DNA from: Actinomycetes bacterium | GTDB lineage: Bacteria > Actinomycetota > Actinomycetes > Actinomycetales > Dermabacteraceae | Assembly (NCBI GenBank): GCA_023389045.1 | Contig: JAEWEZ010000090.1 | Coordinates: forward strand, 1-34,343 | Direction: 5' to 3' | DNA length: 34,343 bases | Shown here: piece after piece, positions 1 through 7,578 of the stretch | How positions within the stretch are numbered: the stretch's first letter is position 1 | Layout of the letters: the number at the start of each line of letters is the position of its first letter | Notes under the pieces: generated by a model | What the model saw: only the letters and a program-made list of their open reading frames with translations | What the model was told of the DNA's origin: nothing | The model's database searches: none | Program-made: the position numbers and the translations under genes

Positions 1-60
1 GAGGACGCCCGGGTGCTCGAAGAGGAAGAAGCATTCGCCGAGGATGAGGAGGTGCGCTGA
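1..60 (+). CDS. ftsE: C-terminal end of cell-division ATP-binding protein FtsE (partial)
   Basis: An open frame runs in from the left edge and ends at TGA 58-60. Only 19 codons are visible. They encode a very acidic tail (EEEEAFAEDEE near the end) with no domain motif. The identity is inferred from position: the stop overlaps the ATG of ftsX in an ATGA arrangement, and ftsE-ftsX is the standard operon order. Acidic C-terminal extensions of FtsE are plausible in actinobacteria. FtsE would be the cytoplasmic ATPase that drives FtsX and, through it, cell-wall hydrolases at the septum. Confidence 0.7.
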   Translation, partial: EDARVLEEEEAFAEDEEVR

Positions 61-977
61 TGCGTGCGCAATACCTGCTCAGCGAGATCCTCATTGGTCT
101 GTGGCGGAATATCGCGATGGTGGTGTCCGTCGTGATCGTGACCGCCGTGTCCCTCACCTTCGTGGGGGCCGGTGTTCTCATGCAGAAGCAGATCATGGAT
201 ATGAAAGCCACCCTGGTCGAGCAGTCCCAAGTGACGATTTACATGTGCTCCCCGCATTCCACGACGGCCTCCTGCGCCGGGGGTGCAGCCACAGATGCGC
301 AGATCCAATCGGTGCGGGACGCACTCGAAGGGGATGTGCTGTCGCCCTATATCGGTTCCTTCACCGAACGAAATCAGGACGAAGCTCTCGCGATCTATCA
401 GAAGCAGTTTGCGGGCCAGGGCTTCGTATCGAACTTTACGGCGGAAGACATGCCGGTTTCCTTCCACATCACTCTTTCTGATGCTCAGAACTCCCGGGCA
501 GTGGTGGAGTTCTTCCAGGGACGCGACGGAGTAGATGAGGTATCCGACCTACTCAGCGTCTTCGCCCCGTTCATCGATGTGCTCAACCAGTCCACACTGT
601 TTTCTCTCGGGCTTGCCGTCTTGATGCTGGTTGCCGCAGTGCTGTTGGTGGCGACCACGATCCGTATGTCGGTGGCGAACCGTCGTCGAGAAATCGCCAT
701 CATGCGCCTGGTGGGTGCTTCCAATGTGTTCATCCGCGCTCCCTTCCTGCTGGAGGGAACTGTGGCCGCGCTGATCGGTGGCGCGATCGCTTCTGGACTG
801 TTGTGGGTGGGCTTGGAGTACCTTGTTCAAGGATGGCTTGCTCCGACCCTTGGAGCTCAACTCATCACTGTCGGCCCCGCTGATCTGCTGTGGGTAGCAC
901 CGCTGCTGCTCGTGCTGGGTGCGGTCCTGTCGATTGCCTCCTGCGTTGTGTCCCTCAATCGCTATCTGAAAGTGTGA
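60..977 (+). CDS. ftsX: Cell-division permease-like protein FtsX
   Basis: A 305-residue membrane protein with FtsX topology. A short cytoplasmic N-terminus leads into a membrane helix at about residues 18-40. A large extracytoplasmic loop (about 41-175) has two cysteines (CSP...SCAGG) that may form a disulfide. Three membrane helices follow at roughly 179-201, 228-250 and 275-298. The segment after helix 2 (NRRREIAIMRLVGAS) is the conserved MacB/FtsX cytoplasmic motif. FtsX pairs with FtsE and transmits ATP hydrolysis to extracellular peptidoglycan hydrolases. Its ATG overlaps the ftsE stop. The next gene, a coiled-coil M23 peptidase, starts directly after its stop and is the likely partner. 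Confidence 0.93.
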   Translation: MRAQYLLSEILIGLWRNIAMVVSVVIVTAVSLTFVGAGVLMQKQIMDMKATLVEQSQVTIYMCSPHSTTASCAGGAATDAQIQSVRDALEGDVLSPYIGSFTERNQDEALAIYQKQFAGQGFVSNFTAEDMPVSFHITLSDAQNSRAVVEFFQGRDGVDEVSDLLSVFAPFIDVLNQSTLFSLGLAVLMLVAAVLLVATTIRMSVANRRREIAIMRLVGASNVFIRAPFLLEGTVAALIGGAIASGLLWVGLEYLVQGWLAPTLGAQLITVGPADLLWVAPLLLVLGAVLSIASCVVSLNRYLKV

Positions 978-2309
978 GTGCCCATGTGTAGCAGCTGTGA
1001 TGAGACGACGGCCTCGTCGCCGCGTCGCCCTGCGCGCCGATCGCTCTTCGCCGCCGCGATCGCGCTCAGCCAGACTGTGTTGCTCCCGCTGCCGGCGTCG
1101 CTCGCCGACGGAACGAAACGCGATAAACAGCGCGAACGGTCCAATATCGATCGTCGTCTGGAAGAGATCAGCTCCAGCCTGGAAGGCGTGGAAAGCGACC
1201 TCGTGCAGACCTACCTGGATCTGGCCGAAACCGAAATGCTGATCCCGCAGGCCCAAAAGGATCTCGATGCCGCGCGTGCGGAGGAAGCTGCCGCGAAAAA
1301 GGCGTACGACGAGGTGGCGCGCCGTCTGACAGCGGCACAGACCGAAGAGCAAAAGCTCAGCGCGATTGTGGAGTCCGGCCAGAAGGAGCTGGACCGGTCC
1401 GATCAGGAACTGTCGCAGATCGCGCTGGAGGCCTATAAGGGCGGTAGCGCCCCGAACCCTGCAACCGTGTATTTCGGCTCGGCCTCTCCCCAGGACACGG
1501 TCGATAAGGCGATGAACTATCGCCTGACGCTTGCCTCGCAGGGCAAGCGACTGGACTCATTGCGCACCAGCCAGGCCGTCAACGTGAACGCGGAAGATCG
1601 TCTCATTGCCGTGCGCAAAGAGATTGAGGGCCTGAAGGCTGAAGCGGAGCAGACGCTGAAGCGGAAAGAAACTGCAACGGCAGCCGCCCAGAAGGCCAAG
1701 ACAGACCTGGACGCTCTGTATGCGAAACAGCAGACCCAGCGTGAGGCCCTCGAGGCGAAGAAGAGGCAGTACGAGGGGCAGCAGAAGAGCCTTGAGAGCC
1801 GCCAGCGCGAGCTGGACGAGGAACTGCGCCGCCTTGCAGCAGAGGAGAAGAAGAAGGAAAAGCGGCGCCGCAAGGAGAAGCCGAAAGGTTCCGAAGCTCC
1901 GATCGATACGGGTGGAGGCGGCTGGCGTCGCCCCACGTACGGGCGCATCAGTTCTCCCTTCGGATGGCGTGTGCACCCCATCTATCGGACGCGAAAGCTC
2001 CATGGCGGGATTGATTTTGCTGTTCCCTGCGGGACACCCGTAGGAAGCACTCGTAGCGGCCGCATTATCGCGAACACCTACAACCGGGCGGCCGGTAAGA
2101 AGGTGATCGTGAGTCACGGCATCATCAACGGCAAGCTGATGACCTCCTCCTACCATCATCTACGCGGCTATGCGAAGCCGGTAGGCGCACTGGTGAGGCC
2201 GGGGGACACGGTCGGTTACGTGGGGACCACAGGTTCCTCCACGGGCTGCCACCTGCACTTCGAGATCCACGAGGATGGCCGCAAGGTTAACCCGCGGAAG
2301 TACGTGTGA
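978..2309 (+). CDS. Secreted coiled-coil M23 (LytM) peptidoglycan endopeptidase, EnvC-like
   Basis: A 443-residue exported protein. It starts at GTG 978, immediately after the ftsX stop; ATG 984 is an equally possible start. A basic N-terminus and hydrophobic stretch (about residues 18-42, SLFAAAIALSQTVLLPLPAS) form a signal peptide. Residues 45-305 are rich in Glu, Lys, Ala and Gln and form long coiled coils. A basic linker leads to a C-terminal LytM domain (about 315-443) with RISSPFGWRVHP, HGGIDF and CHLHFE. The HxxxD and HxH zinc ligands are present, so unlike degenerate EnvC it is probably catalytically competent. Adjacency to ftsEX, and the coiled coil that in this family contacts FtsX, suggest septal wall cleavage gated by FtsEX. 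It could also be called a NlpD- or RipC-type hydrolase. Confidence 0.88.
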   Translation: MPMCSSCDETTASSPRRPARRSLFAAAIALSQTVLLPLPASLADGTKRDKQRERSNIDRRLEEISSSLEGVESDLVQTYLDLAETEMLIPQAQKDLDAARAEEAAAKKAYDEVARRLTAAQTEEQKLSAIVESGQKELDRSDQELSQIALEAYKGGSAPNPATVYFGSASPQDTVDKAMNYRLTLASQGKRLDSLRTSQAVNVNAEDRLIAVRKEIEGLKAEAEQTLKRKETATAAAQKAKTDLDALYAKQQTQREALEAKKRQYEGQQKSLESRQRELDEELRRLAAEEKKKEKRRRKEKPKGSEAPIDTGGGGWRRPTYGRISSPFGWRVHPIYRTRKLHGGIDFAVPCGTPVGSTRSGRIIANTYNRAAGKKVIVSHGIINGKLMTSSYHHLRGYAKPVGALVRPGDTVGYVGTTGSSTGCHLHFEIHEDGRKVNPRKYV

Positions 2310-2433
2310 GCGGTGTGATCACCGTATGTGGCTGACTATTGAGTCGCTGCATCCTCGGCGGTGCCGGTAGGCTGGTGGATCCGGCCAGAAGCGGCCGGAA
2401 CGGCTCTGGCTCGCTGACTTGGAAGGAGGGGCC

Positions 2434-2934
2434 GTGGCGACGAAAAAAGCCGCCAAGGCGGTGAAGGACGACGGTCCCCGTAAGCAGCTGATCGCCTCGA
2501 ACAAGAAGGCCCGGCACGACTACCACATCGACGACACCATCGAGGCTGGAGTTGTGCTGACCGGCACCGAGGTGAAGTCCCTGCGTGACCGCGGGGCCTC
2601 CCTGGTGGACGGCTTCTGCTCCATCGACGGGGGTGAGATGTGGATGGAAGCCGTGCACATCGCGCCCTACGTGAAGGGCACGTGGACGAACCACGCCGCC
2701 CGACGCAAGCGCAAACTGCTTCTGCACCGCCGCGAGATCGACAAACTCGCAGGAAAAACCCGCGAGAAGGGCTACACGATCGTGCCGCTGGAGATGTACT
2801 TCCTCGGCTCGAATGCGAAGGTTCTGATCGCCCTGGCCCGCGGTAAGAAGGAATGGGATAAGCGCCAGACCCTGCGGGAAAAGCAGGATCTGCGTGAGGC
2901 GCAGCGCGCCATGCGTCGGCGGGAACTCGTCTAG
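2434..2934 (+). CDS. smpB: SsrA-binding protein SmpB
   Basis: SmpB binds tmRNA (ssrA, encoded just downstream) and places it in the A site of stalled ribosomes. From GTG 2434 the product is 166 residues: a Lys-rich N-terminus, then the OB-fold core with KKARHDYHIDDTIEAGVVL, GTEVKSLRDRGASLVDGF and a basic C-terminal tail (KKEWDKRQTLREKQDLREA) that enters the ribosomal mRNA channel. The start is chosen because GGAAGGAGGGG lies directly upstream. A TTG 15 bases earlier stays in frame but would sit inside that ribosome-binding site. A GC-rich hairpin at 2381-2398 lies in the leader. Confidence 0.95.
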   Translation: MATKKAAKAVKDDGPRKQLIASNKKARHDYHIDDTIEAGVVLTGTEVKSLRDRGASLVDGFCSIDGGEMWMEAVHIAPYVKGTWTNHAARRKRKLLLHRREIDKLAGKTREKGYTIVPLEMYFLGSNAKVLIALARGKKEWDKRQTLREKQDLREAQRAMRRRELV

Positions 2935-2948
2935 AGCTGTAGCAGCGG

Positions 2949-3020
2949 GTCGGGGAGTGCCCGACGGTTGGGGAGTGCCGGCTGGTTGGTGAGTATCAGC
3001 CGGTCGGGAATACCGACCGG
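2949..3020 (+). repeat. Four tandem self-complementary units of about 18 bp between smpB and ssrA
   Basis: Four adjacent units share the pattern GGTYGG-(G)GAGTG-CC. Unit 1 forms the hairpin GTCGGG/CCCGAC (2949-2965). CCGGCTG at 2978-2984 pairs with CAGCCGG at 2997-3003. CCGGTCGG at 3000-3007 pairs with CCGACCGG at 3013-3020. The last two stems share bases, so they are mutually exclusive. No T-run follows, so this is not a classical terminator. It may be a processing or attenuation structure at the smpB 3' end, or simply an expanded repeat. Confidence 0.6.
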
Positions 3021-3118
3021 GAGCAGAGCGCTACCTACACCAGGACTCCCAGCAGATCCCGACGGCACCGTCTCGGCTCGGGTGTGAAGCGCGGTGGGGT
3101 GAAGCGGCCGATATTCAC

Positions 3119-3148
3119 TTGGGTGTCTGGTGCGCGGGGCGCTAGACT
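3119..3148 (+). promoter_or_regulatory. Candidate ssrA promoter
   Basis: The -10 box TAGACT at 3143-3148 matches the actinobacterial consensus. TTGGGT at 3119-3124 gives an 18-bp spacer. Transcription would start near 3155, about 118 nt before the mature tmRNA 5' end, leaving a precursor for RNase P trimming. That leader contains the hairpins CCGACGG/CCGTCGG (3178-3194) and GGCAGC/GCTGCC (3237-3254). A perfect TTGACA at 3212 has no -10 partner at normal spacing. Confidence 0.45.
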
Positions 3149-3272
3149 GCTGGAACCGTGGAGGGGCAGGAGAGGAGCCGACGGACCCCGTCGGAACCCC
3201 ACCAGCCCTGATTGACAATTCGATATCGCGATGCGCGGCAGCCCTCGTGCTGCCGGAAGCGACTCCACGCTC

Positions 3273-3640
3273 GGGGACGATCGGTTTCGACGGTAGTTGT
3301 CCAGCGAGGGGAAGCGGGCCGAGAATCCAGAGTCATCTCGTTAATGTCCTCTGGAAACCAATAAGTGCCGAACCTAAGCGCACTGACTTCGCTCTCGCTG
3401 CCTGATCAGCGACAGCAGTCTGGAACCCCGGGGGTGCTCCTGACCCGGACCGTTCCATCATCTAAGGAGCCACTGCTGCCGACCCTGGTCACCGGGGTCG
3501 GGTGAACACCTCAGAGTGACTGAGTCTGTCGACGACGTGTCCGTGCGAGCGTCGGGACTGAGAACACGCCTTCACGGACTGCGCCCGGAGAAGCCCTGGC
3601 TTCGCACTATCGGACGCGGGTTCGATTCCCGCCGTCTCCA
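3273..3640 (+). ncRNA. ssrA: Transfer-messenger RNA (tmRNA)
   Basis: About 368 nt. The 5' end GGGGACGATCGGTTTCGACGG is the canonical tmRNA start. The 3' end carries the T-arm GGGTTCGATTCCC and the acceptor strand CGTCTCC, which pairs with the 5' GGGGACG. The tag frame resumes at GCC 3367 and encodes AEPKRTDFALAA before TGA 3403-3405, a typical actinobacterial proteolysis tag ending in ALAA. CCA is not encoded after the discriminator A (CTC follows), so the tail must be added enzymatically. It works with SmpB, encoded just upstream. The 3' end of ssrA is a well-known integration site, and an accessory island begins right after it. Confidence 0.96.
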
Positions 3641-3712
3641 CTCGAGTACGCAGGCTCGAACTCCGCTTCACGCGGAGACACTTCGTGCTTGACGTACTGC
3701 TGGCGTAGACCA

Positions 3713-3750
3713 GAAAGAAGGCACCGTCCATCAGGGCGGTGCCTTTCTTC
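3713..3750. terminator. Rho-independent terminator, probably bidirectional
   Basis: A 14-bp perfect stem (GAAAGAAGGCACCG at 3713-3726 with CGGTGCCTTTCTTC at 3737-3750) has a 10-nt loop and T-rich flanks on both strands. It would end ssrA transcription from the left and the convergent recombinase gene from the right. A smaller hairpin CTCCGC/GCGGAG lies at 3661-3677. Confidence 0.85.
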
Positions 3751-3765
3751 GTGTCTGGGGTGACT

Positions 3766-4335
3766 CTAGGCAGCGGCTTCGCGATCCAGTGCCCGGTAGA
3801 GGGTCTGCCGGGAGACACCGAATGATCTGGCCACGGAGGCGACGCTCTCGCCGCTGTCGATGAGCTGGCGGGCTTGGCGGGCTTGTTCATCGCTCAGCTT
3901 GGGCTTGGGGCCTGCTACGCGGCCCTGAGCACGGGCATGGGCGACGCCCTCACGGGTGCGCTCCACCAGCAGCTCTCGCTCCCACTCAGCCAGCGAGGCC
4001 ATGACGTGCACGACCACCTTGTCTGCGGGGCGGGAAGTGTCCAGCGCAGGGTCAAGGACCTGGACGTTGATCTCACGGCTGGCAAGGTCAGCAATGGTGG
4101 TGACAGTCTCGTACATATTGCGCCCGAGACGGTCTAGACGGGTGACGACAAGGGTATCGCCGGTGCGCATGTACTCCAGCGCGTTGGAGAGGCCCGGACG
4201 GCTCCCCTTGGTGCCGGAGATGGTGTCCGAGTACAGGTGGTCGGGGTCGCAGCCCGCTTCGATCAGCGCCTCACGCTGGGTGTCGAGAGACTGACCCTGC
4301 CGTGCGGTAGAGACTCGGGCGTATCCGATCTTCAT
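3766..4335 (-). CDS. Serine recombinase of the resolvase/invertase family
   Basis: A 189-residue small serine recombinase. The N-terminal catalytic domain has MKIGYARVSTARQGQSLDTQ, with Ser9 as the expected nucleophile and Arg7 beside it. The motif VVTRLDRLGRNM supplies the conserved active-site arginines. WERELLVERTREG is the E-helix boundary. The C-terminal Hin-type helix-turn-helix is SVASVARSFGVSRQTLYRAL. All key residues are intact. AGGAG lies 10 nt upstream of the ATG. Family members act as cointegrate resolvases or DNA invertases. No paired crossover site was recognised nearby, so its target is unknown. It lies between ssrA and the restriction genes and is the only recombinase in the island. 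Confidence 0.92.
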   Translation of the reverse strand: MKIGYARVSTARQGQSLDTQREALIEAGCDPDHLYSDTISGTKGSRPGLSNALEYMRTGDTLVVTRLDRLGRNMYETVTTIADLASREINVQVLDPALDTSRPADKVVVHVMASLAEWERELLVERTREGVAHARAQGRVAGPKPKLSDEQARQARQLIDSGESVASVARSFGVSRQTLYRALDREAAA

Positions 4336-4411
4336 GGATTAATCACTCCTCGCTCGAAGACACCACCAATCGAGGCTGCATCCGATTGCTCCAAAAGGAA
4401 GGTTGTCGCGA

Positions 4412-5563
4412 TCATTGGGCTTCCAAGCCGGTGACATTTCGCGTCGCCTCAATCTCGCGGGCAGCGAATTCGCAGACACCCTTTACCACCAGCTTGTGCG
4501 CAGCACCAATGACGGCATCCATCAGCTCCCAGTCAGGCTTGCCGTCCTTTGCAGGCAAAGAGACATTCAGCGCGTCGGCGTCCTTCGCGTAGAAGTTCCG
4601 CCCATAATCAAATGCCCCAGTGTGGGCTGCTTTGTGCGCCGCACTGGTGACAAAAATCGCGGCATTGCGAGTGAGATTCTCTGTGTGCACTACGGCCACA
4701 TGGTCGTCGCCGCCGTAGTTGTAGTTGCGGAACTTGGCAGAACCGAACATGTCGATGGTGAACGATCCCGCAGGGAAAACCTTCACCTCGTTACCGATAA
4801 AAGCAGAGACGCCTGTTTCAGCCTCACCAGCCGTCACGAACGGCAGACCCCCTGCGGTCCGGTCTGCCGACTTGAGTCGCTTCCCGCGTGTGGCCGGGCC
4901 GAAGAGTTCCTTGAGGTTGAAGGAGGCCCAGTCAGCCGAAGCGAGGGCGGTCAAAGCATCACGATCGACCTCGCTGAGAGTGCAATCGGAGAGTCCAGCA
5001 GAGGACAGATAAGCTTCCAGCTCGGCGACATGCCGAGCTTCCAGCTCGGCGACAACTCTTTCCATCAATGCAAAATCGAGCGAGTCTCCATAAATAGGAA
5101 CTGAAATGCACTTGTCTTGCACAATGTTCCATCCGCCTAGCTTCTGCTTGTATGAGTAGATAGGTAGGTCAGTAACCTTATTGATGCACATCGTCAAGAA
5201 CACATAGATGCGATCCGAAATTTCATCTGGGCCATTCCATCGTATTGCGTACGCGTCAGAAAGAACCGTGAACTCGTGCGGATGAAAATACGAACGATAC
5301 ACGTCACTGTTGGAGGGGATAGTGATGACCCTCGACAAGATCGTCGCTCCCTCAGCAGGAACAAAGCGACTCAAACCCTGATTGACAAAACTTGACGTCA
5401 ATGCAGGTAACACATATTCCTTCGTGCGCTCTATCGGTAGCTCTCGTGCCTTATAGGGAAGCTTTGCGGTGTGAACCCTGTCGAACAGATCGCCGATTCT
5501 GACCTTGCCCCACTGTGCGCTCTCCAGCTGTGCGCGCAGTGAGGCATCTATTTTCCCAAGCGA
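4412..5563 (-). CDS. Specificity (S) subunit of a BcgI-like restriction-modification system
   Basis: The open frame encodes two similar target-recognition domains. One begins WGKVRIGDLFDRV and the second WASFNLKELFGPATRG, separated by a helical spacer (LMERVVAELEARHVAELEAYL); each helps read half of a bipartite DNA site. The frame opens at 5563, just after a TGA at 5564-5566. The first ATG, GTG or TTG is GTG 5413, which would remove about 50 residues including the conserved start of the first domain. No standard start codon lies between 5563 and 5413. Either translation begins at a rare codon (CTG 5539 or ATA 5552) or the frame is entered by -1 frameshifting from the upstream nuclease-methylase gene. 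The segment ELEARHVAELEAYL includes a short duplication (ARHVAELEA). Confidence 0.85.
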   Translation of the reverse strand, partial: SLGKIDASLRAQLESAQWGKVRIGDLFDRVHTAKLPYKARELPIERTKEYVLPALTSSFVNQGLSRFVPAEGATILSRVITIPSNSDVYRSYFHPHEFTVLSDAYAIRWNGPDEISDRIYVFLTMCINKVTDLPIYSYKQKLGGWNIVQDKCISVPIYGDSLDFALMERVVAELEARHVAELEAYLSSAGLSDCTLSEVDRDALTALASADWASFNLKELFGPATRGKRLKSADRTAGGLPFVTAGEAETGVSAFIGNEVKVFPAGSFTIDMFGSAKFRNYNYGGDDHVAVVHTENLTRNAAIFVTSAAHKAAHTGAFDYGRNFYAKDADALNVSLPAKDGKPDWELMDAVIGAAHKLVVKGVCEFAAREIEATRNVTGLEAQ

Positions 5564-5572
5564 TCATCCTCC
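5513..5572 (-). promoter_or_regulatory. Candidate programmed -1 ribosomal frameshift signal
   Basis: Reading the minus strand, the heptamer G GGA AAA (5557-5551) is in the frame of the upstream gene and fits X XXY YYZ. It is followed immediately by TAG (5550-5548). A -1 slip puts the ribosome into the specificity frame (AAA ATA GAT GCC). A Shine-Dalgarno-like GGAGG (5572-5568) ends 10 nt upstream of the heptamer, the spacing known to stimulate -1 shifting in bacterial dnaX. A downstream stem CTGCGCGC/GCGCACAG (one mismatch, 5539-5532 with 5520-5513) starts 11 nt after the heptamer. All elements are visible; function is inferred. Confidence 0.5.
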
Positions 5573-7578
5573 AGGTCGGTGTTCTTCAGCAGAGTCGCAA
5601 CTTCCCAGGCGAGATAGTCAGATACTGTCTTCTTGAAGTCTTCCAATGTGGGAGTGATGTCAATGGGAGCGCTCTGGTTCCAGTCCGCTCCGTTGGTCGG
5701 GTCAATGGTGCCCTCGAAGAAGTCTTGCGTGCGAATATGGTGAAGCTTCTTAGCCCCATAGCGCACTACGTTAACCAGTTCGGCGTATCGCTCCGCTGCA
5801 TGGTCAACATCCTTGAGGTTAACGCTTGCCTTCTTGCGGTTCGACCGGGCATACCCGTCACCAGTGAAGTCGATAAAGCGAACCACGTCATCAGGCTGGT
5901 GCGCCTCACCAACCCGGAAAACGTAAATATAGGTCTGGACACTCGACTTGCCGAGGAACAGGTCAATGGGCATCTTGATGCTGGCCAAGAGTGTGGACTG
6001 GGCGAGAATCCGCTTGTTGTACTCCACAGCCTTACCAGAACCGGCGGAACCCTGGATGATGATTGCCGCGTATCCGCTAGACATCATCGACAACGCCTTT
6101 TCCACAAAGACCATGCCGTTTCCTGGTGCCGAGTACGGCGGGTTGAGGACAAATGCGTCCGCCGGGAACTGGGCGTCCTTATCGTCGAATTCCTTGAGCG
6201 AGTCTCGATTGAGGATGTTCGAGGACCCATCGCCCATGAGAATCATGTTGAGGATGGCAAGCATGTAGATGCCCGGCAGGATTTCAAGACCCAGCAGCTG
6301 GTTCGCTTTGATATCGGCTTCCTTGCGTGCTAAGTCTTCAGGCGAGGTTATGGACCTCTTTGCATCTGTGAGCATCTCGTTCATCGCAGCAACGAGCAGA
6401 CCGGCAGAACCGGTGGCGAAGTCCCATACGTGGGAGTCCTTGTTGACGCGGGCCAGCCTCACCAGCAGCGTCGCCACGTACGACGGTGTCAGCACCACGT
6501 CGTTGAGCTTGTCCTGGCTGAACCCGAGCCACGAGTACATTTCGTTGAACAAGCGGCCTGTGAAATCAGTGGTCAGACCGATCTTGTAGTAGATCCCCAG
6601 ATCGTCGATAATCTTGGTGAAGATGCGCCGAAGCTGACTCTCGCCATTTTCCGGCTTGTTGATCCGCTCTTGTAGTAGCACGTTTGACAGCGTGTTCACT
6701 ACGAACTGGCGCTTTTCTTCAGGCAGATTCTTATGCCGCAAGAAGGCTTGAATCTTCCGATAAATAATGTCTCCGTCGCGACTACCGACCTCAGTTGACG
6801 ACTTAAGTTCACTCTTGTCCAGTGGTGCGACATGGTCGGGGATGCCGAGCGTAGCAATGATCGATGCGGCCACAAGGTAGACGCGGTCCGACTCCCCGAT
6901 ACCCTTCTCGTTCTGGTAGATATCGTTGTTGAGCTTGGTGAGGCTGGCAGCGATCTCACCCTCACGCTTTTCGCGCAGAGCCTCAAGTTCGTGCTGCGTG
7001 AGAGACAGCTGCTTGACGCGTTCGATGAAGCCACCGAAGTGTTCAGGGGCGAGGAAGCTCAGATCACTAAAGTCCGCGACCTTTTGACCCACGCCCAAGT
7101 TGGAGCGCGACACGTAGTAGACGCCAATCTCATGGCGCAGCGTGCCAACATCTGGGTCGAGGTGCCCGGTGATGCCGATGGCAATGATGTCCGTGTAGCC
7201 GGTGAAGTGAAGCAGGGCGTTTGCGTAGTGAACCGCACCATTGACTGCGAACGCTGCGATGTTTCGGTAGTCGGGTTCGCCCTTGCGATCCCGGTTGGCG
7301 ATGTGGCCTTGTGCGTCGCACTTGATGAGCTTATCGCGGTAGCCCTTGTACTCGATGAGGATGGGCCAGTGCTTGTTCTCGCGGTCGGTCAGTAGCAGTT
7401 TTGCGTCTGGACGGTTCCCACCCCTTCCTCCGCCTTTGGACTCGTATTCGGCTAGAGCTTTGTCGATCTCCTCGTTGAGAGATTCTTGTTCAAGCTTGTA
7501 GTCCAACCCCATGTCGCGCATCCAGCGGTTGCAAAGGTCGGCGATTTGAGGTTCAACTGATTTTGTTTGCTTGGCCAC
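5548..7578 (-). CDS. BcgI-like restriction endonuclease-DNA adenine methyltransferase
   Basis: A 676-residue fused nuclease and N6-adenine methylase. The N-terminus carries a PD-(D/E)xK-type nuclease motif: P57-D58, then E76-Y77-K78 in ILIEYKG. A helical middle region leads to a type I HsdM-like methylase domain with SAM motif I DFATGSAG (about 386-393) and catalytic motif IV NPPY (479-482). This matches the A subunit of BcgI-type (type IIB) enzymes, which cut on both sides of a bipartite site and need a separate specificity subunit, encoded downstream. It starts at GTG 7578 with only a weak AAAGGG upstream. The gene ends in a slippery heptamer overlapping the specificity frame. Base composition is lower in GC than the flanking housekeeping genes, consistent with horizontal acquisition. 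Confidence 0.9.
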   Translation of the reverse strand: MAKQTKSVEPQIADLCNRWMRDMGLDYKLEQESLNEEIDKALAEYESKGGGRGGNRPDAKLLLTDRENKHWPILIEYKGYRDKLIKCDAQGHIANRDRKGEPDYRNIAAFAVNGAVHYANALLHFTGYTDIIAIGITGHLDPDVGTLRHEIGVYYVSRSNLGVGQKVADFSDLSFLAPEHFGGFIERVKQLSLTQHELEALREKREGEIAASLTKLNNDIYQNEKGIGESDRVYLVAASIIATLGIPDHVAPLDKSELKSSTEVGSRDGDIIYRKIQAFLRHKNLPEEKRQFVVNTLSNVLLQERINKPENGESQLRRIFTKIIDDLGIYYKIGLTTDFTGRLFNEMYSWLGFSQDKLNDVVLTPSYVATLLVRLARVNKDSHVWDFATGSAGLLVAAMNEMLTDAKRSITSPEDLARKEADIKANQLLGLEILPGIYMLAILNMILMGDGSSNILNRDSLKEFDDKDAQFPADAFVLNPPYSAPGNGMVFVEKALSMMSSGYAAIIIQGSAGSGKAVEYNKRILAQSTLLASIKMPIDLFLGKSSVQTYIYVFRVGEAHQPDDVVRFIDFTGDGYARSNRKKASVNLKDVDHAAERYAELVNVVRYGAKKLHHIRTQDFFEGTIDPTNGADWNQSAPIDITPTLEDFKKTVSDYLAWEVATLLKNTDLEDDRLGK

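Noticed and set aside
549..1352. Long minus-strand open frame opposite ftsX and the M23 gene
   Set aside because: It is a frame shadow of two well-supported genes, with composition (Gln/His/Arg-rich) typical of antisense GC-rich frames.
3212..3217. Perfect TTGACA upstream of ssrA
   Set aside because: No acceptable -10 box lies 16-19 bp downstream; TAGACT at 3143 is a better promoter candidate.
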